From: CAHJWH01 sp965198905
GTDB lineage: Bacteria; Pseudomonadota; Alphaproteobacteria; Caulobacterales; Caulobacteraceae
Direction: 5' to 3'
Length of the DNA: 64,000 bases
NCBI GenBank assembly: GCA_965198905.1
Contig: OZ240678.1
Location: 496,001 to 560,000, forward strand
Part shown: positions 17,365-25,795 of the stretch, in pieces
Layout of the letters: each line of letters begins with the position of its first letter
Numbering within the stretch: the stretch's first letter is position 1
Translations under genes and position numbers: made by a program
Notes under the pieces: model-generated
What the model saw: only the letters and a program-made list of their open reading frames with translations
What the model was told of the DNA's origin: nothing
Database searches by the model: none

Positions 17365-17611
17365 GGATCTGCTTCTCTAGTCTCGACACGGGCCGGCCTA
17401 GCGCAGAGCGGCTAGGCGATTACAACGGCGGCGCTCGCATCACCCGTCATGGGGTCCAATTGGTCAGGCAGGCCTGGCGTTCGGAAGGGGACGCTTATGC
17501 CGATCAAGACAGGGCCATGTCAACCCGACCTCGGCTTGCGCGGCGACCTACCTCCTTACTTTGCTGCATTGGGGCGGTGGAGTGCGCGCCACGGTGAGCG
17601 ATCCCGGCAGG
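17365..17611. other. Intergenic region between rpsD and HicB-like gene
   Basis: About 250 bp carrying the rpsD promoter on the minus strand side near 17365-17440. The small plus-strand frame here (17449-17658) shows no family features and overlaps the next gene, so I do not call it. Confidence 0.35.
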
Positions 17612-18238
17612 TCAGGATTTCTCTTGATCGGCCGACCGGGTCTCTCGCCTTCGATTGACGGCGGAGGTCACATTCTCCGCCATGACGCGGAGACCCTGGA
17701 ACGCGCGACCATCGAGTTCGGTGATCGCCCGACCGAAGGCCGACTCAGGTCCCACCGCCTCGTTCACCCTACGCCCCACCTCGGCCACTTCATCAAACAG
17801 CCGCTGGGTGTTGAAACCGCTCATCGCCTCTCCCTGGGGCCCGCCGTCTCCGAGGCGCTGGCGCACGGCGGCGGCGATATAGCCGGAGCGGGTCATGCTG
17901 CGCGCTTCGGCAGCGTCGTCCAGCCGCCTGAGCAGACGGTCGCCGATAGAGATGTTCACTCGGACGGGTGTCTCCTCCACCTGTACGTCGACCAGGACCA
18001 AAACGCCTCCAGCCGTCTGGACGCGCTCGGACAAGGCCTCCACCGGCGTCGCCACCGGCCAGTCGCCGCCCCTTTTTTCCAGAGCGGACAACGCTTCCAG
18101 CAGGCGGGCTCGGGCCGCCGCCAGCAGATCCGCCGAATTGGCTTCGTGGAGGCTCACCTCAGGGAAATCAACGAGTTCGCCTCGATATCCCTGGATCTGG
18201 TCGCCCGTAACGAGAGCGGGGTAGACGGCGACAGCCAT
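17612..18238 (-). CDS. Orphan HicB-like protein with ribbon-helix-helix and long C-terminal extension
   Basis: 208 residues from ATG 18238, which has GGAG seven bases upstream. The N-terminal part (about 1-65) reads like the partially degraded RNase H-like HicB fold (YPALVTGDQIQGYRGELVDFPEV... AARARLLEALSALEKRG). A ribbon-helix-helix follows (VRVNISIGDRLLRRLDDAAEARSM, TRSGYIAAAVRQRL). The last ~70 residues form an extra helical tail not expected in a simple antitoxin. No HicA-type toxin gene (about 60 residues with a dsRNA-binding-like fold) is next to it on either side, so it may be a solitary DNA-binding regulator. Toxin-antitoxin function is not supported by context. Confidence 0.7.
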   Translation of the reverse strand: MAVAVYPALVTGDQIQGYRGELVDFPEVSLHEANSADLLAAARARLLEALSALEKRGGDWPVATPVEALSERVQTAGGVLVLVDVQVEETPVRVNISIGDRLLRRLDDAAEARSMTRSGYIAAAVRQRLGDGGPQGEAMSGFNTQRLFDEVAEVGRRVNEAVGPESAFGRAITELDGRAFQGLRVMAENVTSAVNRRRETRSADQEKS

Positions 18239-18289
18239 GTTCAAACTCCAGTGCGCGCTAACTCATGTGTAGAAATGCGTAACCCGAGT

Positions 18290-18314
18290 GGATCGATCCC
18301 TCAAGCTTGGCGTT
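18290..18314 (+). promoter_or_regulatory. Candidate EcfG-type (general stress) promoter
   Basis: GGATC-N16-CGTT, one mismatch from the GGAAC-N16/17-CGTT consensus of alphaproteobacterial EcfG sigma factors, lies 30 bp before the CsbD-family start. A short degenerate match like this can arise by chance. Confidence 0.35.
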
Positions 18315-18343
18315 TCCGCTGCGGTAGCCAGAAGGAATGACTT

Positions 18344-18673
18344 ATGTCGGACGATCGAATTGAAGGCGCGGCCAAACAGGGCGTGGGCCGTGTGCAGGAC
18401 GCCATCGGCGGCTTGGTCGGCAGCGACAAGACGCAGGCCAAGGGTAAGATGAACGAAGCGGCGGGTTCGCTGCAAAACACCTATGGTCAGGTGAAAGACC
18501 AAGCCGCTGACGTGCTCGATCAAGCCAAGGATCAGGCGCAAGACAGCTATGAGCAGATCGAATCTTTCATCCGCGATCAGCCGTTCGCTGCAGCCGCGGT
18601 CGCCGTCGGGGTCGGCTTGATCCTGGGCATGATGCTCCGCGGCGGTCGCAAGACCGTCTACGTCCGCAAATAA
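18344..18673 (+). CDS. CsbD-family stress protein with YqjD/ElaB-like C-terminal anchor
   Basis: A 109-residue protein. The first ~55 residues are a CsbD-like domain (DRIEGAAKQGVGRVQDAIGG and KTQAKGKMNEAAGSLQNTYG). A helical linker follows, and the C-terminus (IRDQPFAAAAVAVGVGLILGMMLRGG) resembles the membrane anchor of YqjD/ElaB proteins, which tether to the inner membrane. Such proteins are typically induced by general stress. AAGGA sits 7 bases before the ATG. It is followed 18 bp later by a GlsB/YeaQ gene and probably forms a two-gene operon ending at the strong hairpin near 18950. Confidence 0.85.
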   Translation: MSDDRIEGAAKQGVGRVQDAIGGLVGSDKTQAKGKMNEAAGSLQNTYGQVKDQAADVLDQAKDQAQDSYEQIESFIRDQPFAAAAVAVGVGLILGMMLRGGRKTVYVRK

Positions 18674-18691
18674 GCGAAGAAGGAACGCCTC

Positions 18692-18943
18692 ATGGGTATC
18701 ATCGCCTGGATCATCCTCGGCCTCATCGCCGGTTTTATCGGAAGCAAGATTGTCAACAAGACGGGGGAAGGCTTGGTTCTCGACCTCGTACTTGGCGTCG
18801 TCGGCGCCTTCGTCGGCGGCTTTATCTTCAATCTCTTCGGCGGCGCTGGCGTCACCGGTTTGAATCTTTACAGCCTAGTTGTGGCGGTCATTGGCGCGAT
18901 TGTCGTGCTGGTGCTTTACCGGATGGTGATCCGACGCGCTTGA
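18692..18943 (+). CDS. GlsB/YeaQ/YmgE family stress-response membrane protein
   Basis: An 83-residue, very hydrophobic protein with three predicted membrane helices and the family's glycine-rich signature: GIIAWIILGLIAGFIGSKIV at the start, then GLVLDLVLGVVGAFVGGFIF and a final helix ending in RMVIRRA. Formerly called transglycosylase-associated protein; no enzymatic residues are visible. Found as stress-induced inner membrane proteins in many bacteria. An AAGAAGGA ribosome-binding site precedes the ATG. Cotranscribed with the CsbD gene by spacing. Confidence 0.88.
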   Translation: MGIIAWIILGLIAGFIGSKIVNKTGEGLVLDLVLGVVGAFVGGFIFNLFGGAGVTGLNLYSLVVAVIGAIVVLVLYRMVIRRA

Positions 18944-18949
18944 GCTTAC

Positions 18950-18976
18950 TTCGGGCGGCCGCACTGGCCGCCCGAA
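18950..18976 (+). terminator. Hairpin terminator after the CsbD-GlsB pair
   Basis: TTCGGGCGGCC-GCACT-GGCCGCCCGAA is a perfect 11-bp stem beginning 7 bp after the GlsB stop. Only a short T-rich tail (GAGTTTG) follows, so termination may be partly factor-dependent. A second small hairpin CGGAC-AAAA-GTCCG occurs near 19025. Confidence 0.7.
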
Positions 18977-19118
18977 GAGTTTGCCTGAGCGGTGTTGCGC
19001 CTGAAAGAGCTGTAGCTTGGGACTCGGACAAAAGTCCGATTTCCTTAGTCGAAGCAAACCTGTAGCCGGCGAATTGGTCGGAATGGCCGTCACGCGTTGG
19101 TCGAAAGTAGCGGCTTGA

Positions 19119-20393
19119 ATGAGTGCGTCCGCTCCGCTTAGTCGCTCTTCGGACCCGCTCCGCCGAATGCGCGTTTTAAAGCTGCGCCGCATGAAGATGC
19201 TGGCTACCGGCCTTTTAGCGGTTATGGCGCTTATCTTCGTACTGGCCAGCTATGCGCAAGGTGTGCCGGGCGTGCCCTACGTTCGTGCCTTTGCAGAAGC
19301 CGCGATGGTAGGCGCATGTGCCGACTGGTTCGCCGTCACGGCGCTGTTCCGCCACCCCCTAGGGCTGCCCATTCCCCACACCGCTATCATCCCGAGAAGC
19401 AAGGGTCGTATAGGCGCTGCGCTCGGCCGCTTCATTGTCGAAAACTTCCTTAATTCCCAGGTACTGGACGCCAAGCTCCATGAGCTTGAACTGGCCGCTT
19501 GGGGGGGTGAATGGCTGCAGGTTCCCGAGAACGCACAGTCGGTCGCCTGCCGCTTCATGAAATATGGTCCTGAGTTGCTGCGGGCGCTGCCCACCGACGC
19601 CTTGGAAGGGCTGGCGGGGTCTTGCGCTCTGGCGATCGCGAGGGCGATTCCGGCCGCCCCGACGGCGTCAGCTCTGCTGGCGGCCCTCTGGAACGAGGGC
19701 CGGGCGCAGCCGCTGGTGGACCGCGGCGCGGAACTGCTTGGGGATTATCTCGCCGAGCATCAGGACATCATCCTGGAAAAGGTGCAGGCGCAGTCCTGGC
19801 GGTGGCTGCCCATTTGGGTCGATCGCGCCATCGCGCGGAAGATCACCCAGGGCCTCGTCCAACTGCTCGCCGACGTCCGCCAGCCCGACCACCCCTGGAG
19901 GTCCAAGCTCGCAGGCGTGGTGGAGGGGCTGATCGTGCGGCTGGCCGATGACGAAGACATGCGCCGGCGGGGTGAGGCGCTGAAGCAACAACTGCTGGAC
20001 GATCCTCGCCTGGCCGGGCAGGCCCGAAGGCTGTGGTCGGAAATCCGTCGGCAGCTGGAGACTGGAGGGTGGGCTCAGACGGCAGCCTTCGAACCGCGCA
20101 TCGGGGCCCTGGTGGGCGATCTGGGTCAGTGGCTGTGCGGCGACGATACCATTCAAGGCGCGTTGAACGCGGGCGCGCGGTCTATGGTGCGCGACGTGCT
20201 GGCGCCTCGTCGCGAGAGGATCGGACTGTTCGTCGCTCAGGTTGTGGAAGGGTGGCATGCCCAGGACGTGGTGGAGCGGCTGGAACTTCAGGTCGGCTCC
20301 GACCTGCAATTTATCCGAGTGAACGGCACGCTGGTAGGAGGCCTCGTCGGCCTGGCGCTGTTCGCCTTGAGCCGGGCGTTGGGGCTCGCCTGA
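19119..20393 (+). CDS. DUF445 family membrane-associated protein
   Basis: A 424-residue protein of the DUF445 family. It has an N-terminal membrane helix (LATGLLAVMALIFVLASYA) and the diagnostic segments AEAAMVGACADWFAVTALFRHPLGLPIPHTAIIPRSKGRIGAALG. The middle is helical with repeated amphipathic stretches, and a second helix closes the protein (GTLVGGLVGLALFALSRAL). Function is unknown; family members occur across bacteria. ATG 19191 is an alternative start that would place the membrane helix at the very N-terminus. Confidence 0.85.
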   Translation: MSASAPLSRSSDPLRRMRVLKLRRMKMLATGLLAVMALIFVLASYAQGVPGVPYVRAFAEAAMVGACADWFAVTALFRHPLGLPIPHTAIIPRSKGRIGAALGRFIVENFLNSQVLDAKLHELELAAWGGEWLQVPENAQSVACRFMKYGPELLRALPTDALEGLAGSCALAIARAIPAAPTASALLAALWNEGRAQPLVDRGAELLGDYLAEHQDIILEKVQAQSWRWLPIWVDRAIARKITQGLVQLLADVRQPDHPWRSKLAGVVEGLIVRLADDEDMRRRGEALKQQLLDDPRLAGQARRLWSEIRRQLETGGWAQTAAFEPRIGALVGDLGQWLCGDDTIQGALNAGARSMVRDVLAPRRERIGLFVAQVVEGWHAQDVVERLELQVGSDLQFIRVNGTLVGGLVGLALFALSRALGLA

Positions 20394-20424
20394 ACGGAGC
20401 GAACCCCGATCGTCTCAGGGTACC

Positions 20425-20841
20425 TCAGCGTTGCATGGACATGACCTGATCCATCGGGAGCATATTGTGGTTCAGGTTGGCCATGATCCACAGCGAACCC
20501 GCAATGACCAGAAAGACGATGAGCACCCCGAACGCCAGCGCCAGGACGTTGTTGGTGTTGTCAGGACCGGTGGTGATGTGGATGAAGAAGACCAGATGCA
20601 CACCCATCTGGGCGATGGCGAATACGATCAGGGCCGTCGGGATCGCCGGCCCCCAGATGATCCCCGTGGCGGGCATAAGGAACGAGCATAGCGACAGCCC
20701 TACCGCCAGGGTCAAGCCGATCAGGTAGCCGAAAATACCGTGGGCTATACCGCTGCCGTCCAGTTGCTCGTCGCCGGGCGCGATGTCGTGGGGCTCGCCT
20801 GACGGCTGTTGCTCAATCTCGGTGGAGGTCGCGTCGATCAT
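20425..20841 (-). CDS. cyoD: Cytochrome o ubiquinol oxidase subunit IV
   Basis: A 138-residue subunit IV with three membrane helices and the family motifs GYLIGLTLAVGLSLCSF and AQMGVHLVFFIHI. It assists assembly of the haem-copper bo3-type quinol oxidase. The N-terminal ~30 residues are a polar cytoplasmic extension. It overlaps cyoC by 4 bp and is the last gene of cyoABCD; no cyoE (haem O synthase) follows, as the next gene is the convergent DUF445 gene 31 bp away. Confidence 0.93.
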   Translation of the reverse strand: MIDATSTEIEQQPSGEPHDIAPGDEQLDGSGIAHGIFGYLIGLTLAVGLSLCSFLMPATGIIWGPAIPTALIVFAIAQMGVHLVFFIHITTGPDNTNNVLALAFGVLIVFLVIAGSLWIMANLNHNMLPMDQVMSMQR

Positions 20842-21518
20842 GGAGCTGTTCCCAGCAGGTAGACGACGGTGAAGACGGCCACCCAGATGATGTCCAGGGC
20901 GTGCCAGAACAGGCTGAAGCAGAGGATACGGCGAAGGATATCAGCCCGGAACCCCTTGGCGAACACCTGGGCCATCATGGTCAGAAGCCACAACAGCCCC
21001 ACCGTGACGTGCAAGCCATGGCAGCCGACCAGCGAGAAGAAGGCCGACAGGAAGGCGCTGCGCTGAGGCCCGGCTCCCTGGGCGACCAGACCTGCGAATT
21101 CCCTGAACTCCATGAACAGGAAGGCGGCGCCGAGCAGGAATGTGACCGCCATAGCACCCTGGAACAGCCAAAGCTTGCGCGCCGCCGATCCAATGCTGGC
21201 GATCCCACACGTAAAGCTCGAGAGCAGCAGGAAGCCGGTCTCGATCCCGACGTTACGAATGTCGAAGACCTGCCGCGCGCCGGGGCCGCCCGCTGTCTGG
21301 CCGTTCAGCACCGCATAGGCGGCGAAGAAGGCCGAGAACATAATGATGTCGCTCAGAAGGAAGATCCAGAAGCCGTAGCCGACGATGATCCGCTTGGATG
21401 GCGGTCCACCTTCGCCATGCCCTGGCGCTCCGGCTTCGCCGCCGTGGCCATGCCCGCCCTTGCTATGCCCCAGCCGATAGGGATCGTGCGCGTGTGAAAC
21501 GGGGTGTGCGACGCTCAT
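20838..21518 (-). CDS. cyoC: Cytochrome o ubiquinol oxidase subunit III
   Basis: A 226-residue subunit III of the haem-copper oxidase, five predicted membrane helices. The N-terminus is unusually His/Gly-rich (HSKGGHGHGGEAGAPGHGEGG), a feature often seen in this subunit. GYGFWIFLLSDIIMFSAFFAAYAV and the CHGLHVTVGLLWLL segment are typical. It overlaps both neighbours by 4 bp, indicating translational coupling. Confidence 0.95.
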   Translation of the reverse strand: MSVAHPVSHAHDPYRLGHSKGGHGHGGEAGAPGHGEGGPPSKRIIVGYGFWIFLLSDIIMFSAFFAAYAVLNGQTAGGPGARQVFDIRNVGIETGFLLLSSFTCGIASIGSAARKLWLFQGAMAVTFLLGAAFLFMEFREFAGLVAQGAGPQRSAFLSAFFSLVGCHGLHVTVGLLWLLTMMAQVFAKGFRADILRRILCFSLFWHALDIIWVAVFTVVYLLGTAP

Positions 21519-23518
21519 GGGTGAGCCATGGCGGCGAGCGCCTCGCTACGATGCACCCGGTTGGCGCGATCGACCTCGGCCACGGTCGCGGCCGGGATTT
21601 CCTCCTCCGAAATGTCGCGCCAGGCGAAGGCCACAAAGGTTGCGAAGGCGCCGATGAAACCCAGTATGGCCATCCACCAGATGTGCCAGATCATCGCAAA
21701 GCCCAACACGGTGGCGAAGAAGGCGCAGACGAACCCGGTAGCCGTGTTTCGCGGCATCTCGATCGCCTCATAGTCCGGCTCTTCGCTGAGACGATGGAGT
21801 TCACGGGCCCGACCTTTGATGGTCCAGTAAGCCTCTTCTCCAGACACATCGGGCAGGACGGCGAAGTTGAAGATCGGCGGCGGGGAAGACGTCGCCCACT
21901 CCAATGAGCGGCCGTCCCAGGGATCGCCCGTTGCATCACGCAGCGAGTCTCTATGGCGTATGCTGACGACCAATTGGATGATCTGGCAGACAATGCCGCA
22001 GAGGACTAGGCCGGCGCCTGCCGCAGCGACCAGCAGCCAGGGCCGCCAACCCGCCACATCATAGGACTGCATACGCCGGGTCATGCCAAGGAAGCCCAGT
22101 ACGTAGAGCGGCATGAAGGCGACGTAGAAACCGACGAGCCAGAACCAGAACGCCGCCTTGCCCCAGCCTTCGTGCAGGCGAAAGCCGAACGCCTTGGGGA
22201 ACCAGAAGGTGTAGCCCGCGAAGGCGCCGAAAAGCGTGCCCCCGATGATGACGTTGTGGAAGTGCGCCACCAGGAACAGACTGTTGTGCAGCACGAAGTC
22301 GGCCGGCGGGACGGCCATCAGCACCCCGGTCATTCCACCGATGATGAAGGTCACCATGAAGCCCAAGGCCCAGAGCAGCGGGGTCTGGAAGCGGACCGTC
22401 CCACCGTACATGGTGAACAGCCAGTTGAAGACCTTTACGCCCGTCGGCACCGCGATGATCATGGTCATAATGCCGAAAAAGGCGTTGACGTTCGCCCCCG
22501 CCCCCATGGTGAAGAAGTGGTGCAGCCACACCATGAAAGCCAGGATGCAGATGGCCATAGTGGCCATGACCATGGATCGATAACCGAATAGCGGCTTGCC
22601 GGAAAAGGTTGAGATGACTTCCGAGAAAATCCCGAATGCGGGGAGTATCAGGATGTAGACCTCTGGATGCCCCCAGGCCCAGATCAAGTTCATGAACATC
22701 ATGACATTGCCGCCCCCTTCGTTGGTGAAGAAGTGGAAGCCGAGATAGCGATCGAGCAGCAGCATGGCAGATGTGGCGGTCAGGATCGGAAAGGCGGCGA
22801 CGATCAGCAGGTTGGAGGCCAGCGCTGTCCAGCAGAACATCGGCATGCGCAGATAGCTCATGCCAGGCGCCCGGACCTTAAGGATCGTCGTCACCAAGTT
22901 GACGCCAGACAGGAGCGTACCCACGCCTGCGATCTGCAGGGCCCAGAGCCAATAATCTACTCCCACACCGGGAGAATAGCGCAGCTCCGACAACGGCGGG
23001 TAAGGCAGCCAGCCGGTGCGTTGAAACTCCCCCAGCACCAACGACATGTTGACCAGCAACGCGCCGGTTGCGGTAAGCCAGAACCCTACGGAATTCAGGG
23101 TCGGGAAGGCGACGTCGCGCACCCCGAGTTGGAGGGGAACGACAAAGTTCATCAGGCCGATCATGAACGGCATGGCCACGAAGAAGATCATGATCGTGCC
23201 ATGGGCGGAGAAGATCTGGTTGTAGTGCTCAGGCGGCAGGTAGCCAGGTGCGTGATAGGCTAGCGCCTGCTGTGAGCGCATCAACATGGCGTCGGTGAAG
23301 CCTCGAAGGAGCATCACCATGGCCAACAACGTGTACATTACGCCGATCCGTTTGTGATCGACGCTGGTGATCCACTCTCGCCACAGATAGGGAACGTACC
23401 CTTTGACTGTGACCAGGGCCAGCACGCCTATCACAGTCAACGCCACCACACAGCTCGCGATCATGGGGATGGGTTGGTCTAGTGGCAGGGCGGCCAGCGT
23501 CAGCTTGCCCAACAGCAT
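21515..23518 (-). CDS. cyoB: Cytochrome o ubiquinol oxidase subunit I
   Basis: The 667-residue catalytic subunit that carries haem b, the haem o-CuB site and the proton pumps. The start MLLGKLTLAALPLDQPIPM at 23518 falls two bases beyond the cyoA stop; an in-frame start further upstream would overlap cyoA and is unlikely. Seen motifs: HKRIGVMYT, SAHGTIMIFFVAMPF, WGHPEVYILILPAFG (CuB His and cross-linked Tyr) and VAHFHNVIIGG. The C-terminal part has the FixN-like extra helices of the bo3 type. It should localise to the inner membrane and reduce oxygen with ubiquinol. Confidence 0.97.
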   Translation of the reverse strand: MLLGKLTLAALPLDQPIPMIASCVVALTVIGVLALVTVKGYVPYLWREWITSVDHKRIGVMYTLLAMVMLLRGFTDAMLMRSQQALAYHAPGYLPPEHYNQIFSAHGTIMIFFVAMPFMIGLMNFVVPLQLGVRDVAFPTLNSVGFWLTATGALLVNMSLVLGEFQRTGWLPYPPLSELRYSPGVGVDYWLWALQIAGVGTLLSGVNLVTTILKVRAPGMSYLRMPMFCWTALASNLLIVAAFPILTATSAMLLLDRYLGFHFFTNEGGGNVMMFMNLIWAWGHPEVYILILPAFGIFSEVISTFSGKPLFGYRSMVMATMAICILAFMVWLHHFFTMGAGANVNAFFGIMTMIIAVPTGVKVFNWLFTMYGGTVRFQTPLLWALGFMVTFIIGGMTGVLMAVPPADFVLHNSLFLVAHFHNVIIGGTLFGAFAGYTFWFPKAFGFRLHEGWGKAAFWFWLVGFYVAFMPLYVLGFLGMTRRMQSYDVAGWRPWLLVAAAGAGLVLCGIVCQIIQLVVSIRHRDSLRDATGDPWDGRSLEWATSSPPPIFNFAVLPDVSGEEAYWTIKGRARELHRLSEEPDYEAIEMPRNTATGFVCAFFATVLGFAMIWHIWWMAILGFIGAFATFVAFAWRDISEEEIPAATVAEVDRANRVHRSEALAAMAHP

Positions 23519-23519
23519 T

Positions 23520-24497
23520 TTAGTGCTCCGACTTCGGAAAGACCTTGCCGGACAGCTTGATTGCATCCGGTCCAGGTGCAGGTGGGATCACCTGCCTGAC
23601 GACGGCTTCATACAGACCAGGCTGTGCGGATCGGTAGGTGAAAGGCGTGACGTTGGAACTCTGCTGCTCCAACGTCGTATAGCTCGCGCGATCAAGCGCT
23701 GGTCCCTGAGTCCGCGTGTTGGCGACCCAGGCGGCGAATTGCTGAGGTGGAACGGCGTGCACATTGAAATGCATGCCCGAGAACCCGTCGCCGCTGAGGT
23801 TGGTGGACAGGCCAGGATAGACGCCGGCCTTATCCGCCTGCAGGTTCAGTTGCGAGCTCATGCCATTCATCGTATAGATCATGCTGCCGAGCTGCGGGAC
23901 GAAGAAGGAATCCATAACGCTGGCCGAAGTCAGGCTGAAATGGATCGGGGTGCCCACGGGCGCAAACAACTCGTTGACACTCGCCACCTGCTGCTGCGGG
24001 TAGATGAACAACCATTTCCAATCCAGCGAGACGACTTGCACCTCTAGCGGCGGGGTCTTGGAGGCGATCGGCTTGGCGGGGTCCAGGTCGTGCGAGGCGA
24101 CCCAGGTCAAGCCGCCGAGAAACATGATGGTGAGGAGCGGCACCGCCCAGATCACCAATTCCAGCTTGCCCGAAAAGGCCCAGTCCGGCAGACGCTTGGC
24201 CCGGGGGTTGGACGGCCGAAACCACCAGGCGAAAGCCAGCGTCGCCAAGATCGTCGGCACAATGATGGTGAGCATGATCGCCACGGAGTCGAGCAGCACC
24301 ACCTTTTCGGCGCCGCCCACTGGACCCTTCGGCGTCATCAACGCACTACTGCAGCCGCTAAGACTGACCCCAGCGGCTAACGTCGCTAATAATCGGCCGA
24401 CGAGACGTTTACGCGTCAGCTGTAACTGGACGGCGCGCAACTTAAGGCACGAGGCGCTCGACACGCGATGACTCCAAAAGACACCACCTCCTAGCAT
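23520..24497 (-). CDS. cyoA: Cytochrome o ubiquinol oxidase subunit II (lipoprotein)
   Basis: Up to 325 residues. A lipobox LSGC places a lipidated cysteine after the first hydrophobic segment; two further membrane helices (VAIMLTIIVPTILATLAFAWW; ELVIWAVPLLTIMFLGGLTWV) precede the periplasmic cupredoxin domain. The CuA ligands of cytochrome c oxidases are absent (no C-x3-C), as expected of a quinol oxidase. The region before the lipobox is long for a signal peptide, so the true start may be an internal codon near VQLQLTRKRL (about 24420). First gene of cyoABCD. Confidence 0.95.
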   Translation of the reverse strand: MLGGGVFWSHRVSSASCLKLRAVQLQLTRKRLVGRLLATLAAGVSLSGCSSALMTPKGPVGGAEKVVLLDSVAIMLTIIVPTILATLAFAWWFRPSNPRAKRLPDWAFSGKLELVIWAVPLLTIMFLGGLTWVASHDLDPAKPIASKTPPLEVQVVSLDWKWLFIYPQQQVASVNELFAPVGTPIHFSLTSASVMDSFFVPQLGSMIYTMNGMSSQLNLQADKAGVYPGLSTNLSGDGFSGMHFNVHAVPPQQFAAWVANTRTQGPALDRASYTTLEQQSSNVTPFTYRSAQPGLYEAVVRQVIPPAPGPDAIKLSGKVFPKSEH

Positions 24498-24588
24498 CCA
24501 AGCGACACGGGATGAAAGAATAATGATGCGCTGCAGCGTAAGCGGAACGGTTTGAGACTCTACCGACTGGAGGGAATGTGAGCAAACG

Positions 24589-25110
24589 ATGAGCGATCCG
24601 CAAGATCACGTTGAGGCGAATGTGCGGCGAATGGCCGAACTTCACGTCAAACATGCGGGCGGGATGGGGCCCTTTCAGCGGGGAGTGGTTGCGGTAACAT
24701 CGCGACTGGGCCAGGCGTCAACGATCGCACTGATCATTGTTAGTATATTAATCTGGGTTATCTTGAACCTGTTTAGCCCGAGCTTAGGCATAAAGGCCTT
24801 TGATGCGTTCCCCTTCCCCATGCTGGGCGTCGCCGCCAGCGTGGTCGCGCTGTTCACCACCCTGCTCATCCTGGTGACCCAGCGCCGGGAGGAGGAACTG
24901 GCGCGTCAGCGCGCCCAGCTCACCCTTCACCTCGTAGCGCTGAGCGAGCAGAAGATCGCCAAGGTGATCGACCTGCTGGAGGAGCAGCGGCGCGAGAACC
25001 CCCTGCTTCCCACGCGTGACGACAGCCAAGCCCGGGACATGGCCCAGGCGTCGGACCCCGATCACGTGCTCGATCGGATCATCCAGACTCACGACACCGA
25101 CCCCAGATAG
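24589..25110 (+). CDS. DUF1003 domain-containing membrane protein
   Basis: A 173-residue protein of the DUF1003 family. Two membrane helices (IALIIVSILIWVILNLF and ASVVALFTTLLILVTQ) flank the conserved FDAFPFPML segment; the C-terminal part is a charged coiled coil (RREEELARQRAQLTLHLVALSEQKIAKVIDLLEEQRR spread over residues ~103-140). Function unknown. It starts divergently from cyoA across about 90 bp; that spacer contains GGAACGG near 24551 but no matching CGTT, so I do not call an EcfG promoter. Confidence 0.85.
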   Translation: MSDPQDHVEANVRRMAELHVKHAGGMGPFQRGVVAVTSRLGQASTIALIIVSILIWVILNLFSPSLGIKAFDAFPFPMLGVAASVVALFTTLLILVTQRREEELARQRAQLTLHLVALSEQKIAKVIDLLEEQRRENPLLPTRDDSQARDMAQASDPDHVLDRIIQTHDTDPR

Positions 25111-25130
25111 GGCGCGACCTCCCGCGCCGA

Positions 25131-25616
25131 TCAGAGCGTCGCAGACAGCTGGGCCAACATGCTGGACGCGTCGTTCGCTGCGGAGTTGGACGCGATGGCC
25201 GTGGTCGGCGCCGCGACGGCGTCCGAAGGCGCAGAAGAGCCGGTGGTGAGGCCGTCGGAGGGATCAACCTGTACCCGTCGATGATGGTAATGGTGACCTC
25301 GCACGGGGTTCCCGCCCTGGGCGGATGGGGAAGCCAGGCTTGAAGCGCCCTGGGCCTGAGCGCCCTGGGTGTGGGTGTCCTGGGTCTGGGCGTCCTGTGT
25401 TTCGCCGGCCTGGGCGGAGATGAGTGCGCTCAGGCCATCGGCGGAAAACTGCTGGCCTGGGCTCTGAAGGACGGCCAAGGGCGATGCCGAAGAGGCTTCC
25501 GCGCCCGATGCATCGTCGAACAAACTTTGCCCATCGGCAGACGGCGCCTGGCCGGTTTGGCCCGCCAATCCGACGGATTGGAGCCAAGTCAGGTTGCTTG
25601 CGCCGGAAACCTGCAT
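25131..25616 (-). CDS. Low-complexity hypothetical protein with five-residue repeats
   Basis: A 161-residue protein rich in Ala, Ser, Gln and Gly. Its centre contains degenerate five-residue units (QDAQT, QDTHT, QGAQA, QGASS) encoded by ~15-bp tandem DNA repeats near 25340-25405. A short basic His cluster (HHYHHRR) follows. No signal peptide or membrane segment is visible and I recognise no family; it looks intrinsically disordered. It is convergent with the DUF1003 gene (20 bp). The long consistent frame and the genomic context make it a probable but not certain gene. Confidence 0.55.
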   Translation of the reverse strand: MQVSGASNLTWLQSVGLAGQTGQAPSADGQSLFDDASGAEASSASPLAVLQSPGQQFSADGLSALISAQAGETQDAQTQDTHTQGAQAQGASSLASPSAQGGNPVRGHHYHHRRVQVDPSDGLTTGSSAPSDAVAAPTTAIASNSAANDASSMLAQLSATL

Positions 25617-25795
25617 TCTCGATCCCTCCGGCCGGGCGAGCGCCGACCTGCGGCGGAGGGGTGTGCAAGATCGAGGCTAGAGCCCGGCGGCGCTTCACCA
25701 TCAAAGAGTGTTGAACGAGGAGGACGCGTCGCGCCTTATAATATCGTCTTGCGCCTTGGGGTCTCTCCGGGTGAGCGCGGAGCGGAGGGCGCATC

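Noticed and set aside
17449..17658. 69-residue plus-strand frame after rpsD
   Set aside because: No family features, weak start, and its end runs into the 3' end of the HicB-like gene on the other strand.
17612..18238. HicAB toxin-antitoxin system
   Set aside because: Only a HicB-like protein is present; no adjacent HicA-sized gene was found.
24498..24588. EcfG promoter in front of DUF1003
   Set aside because: GGAAC is present but there is no CGTT at 16-17 bases.
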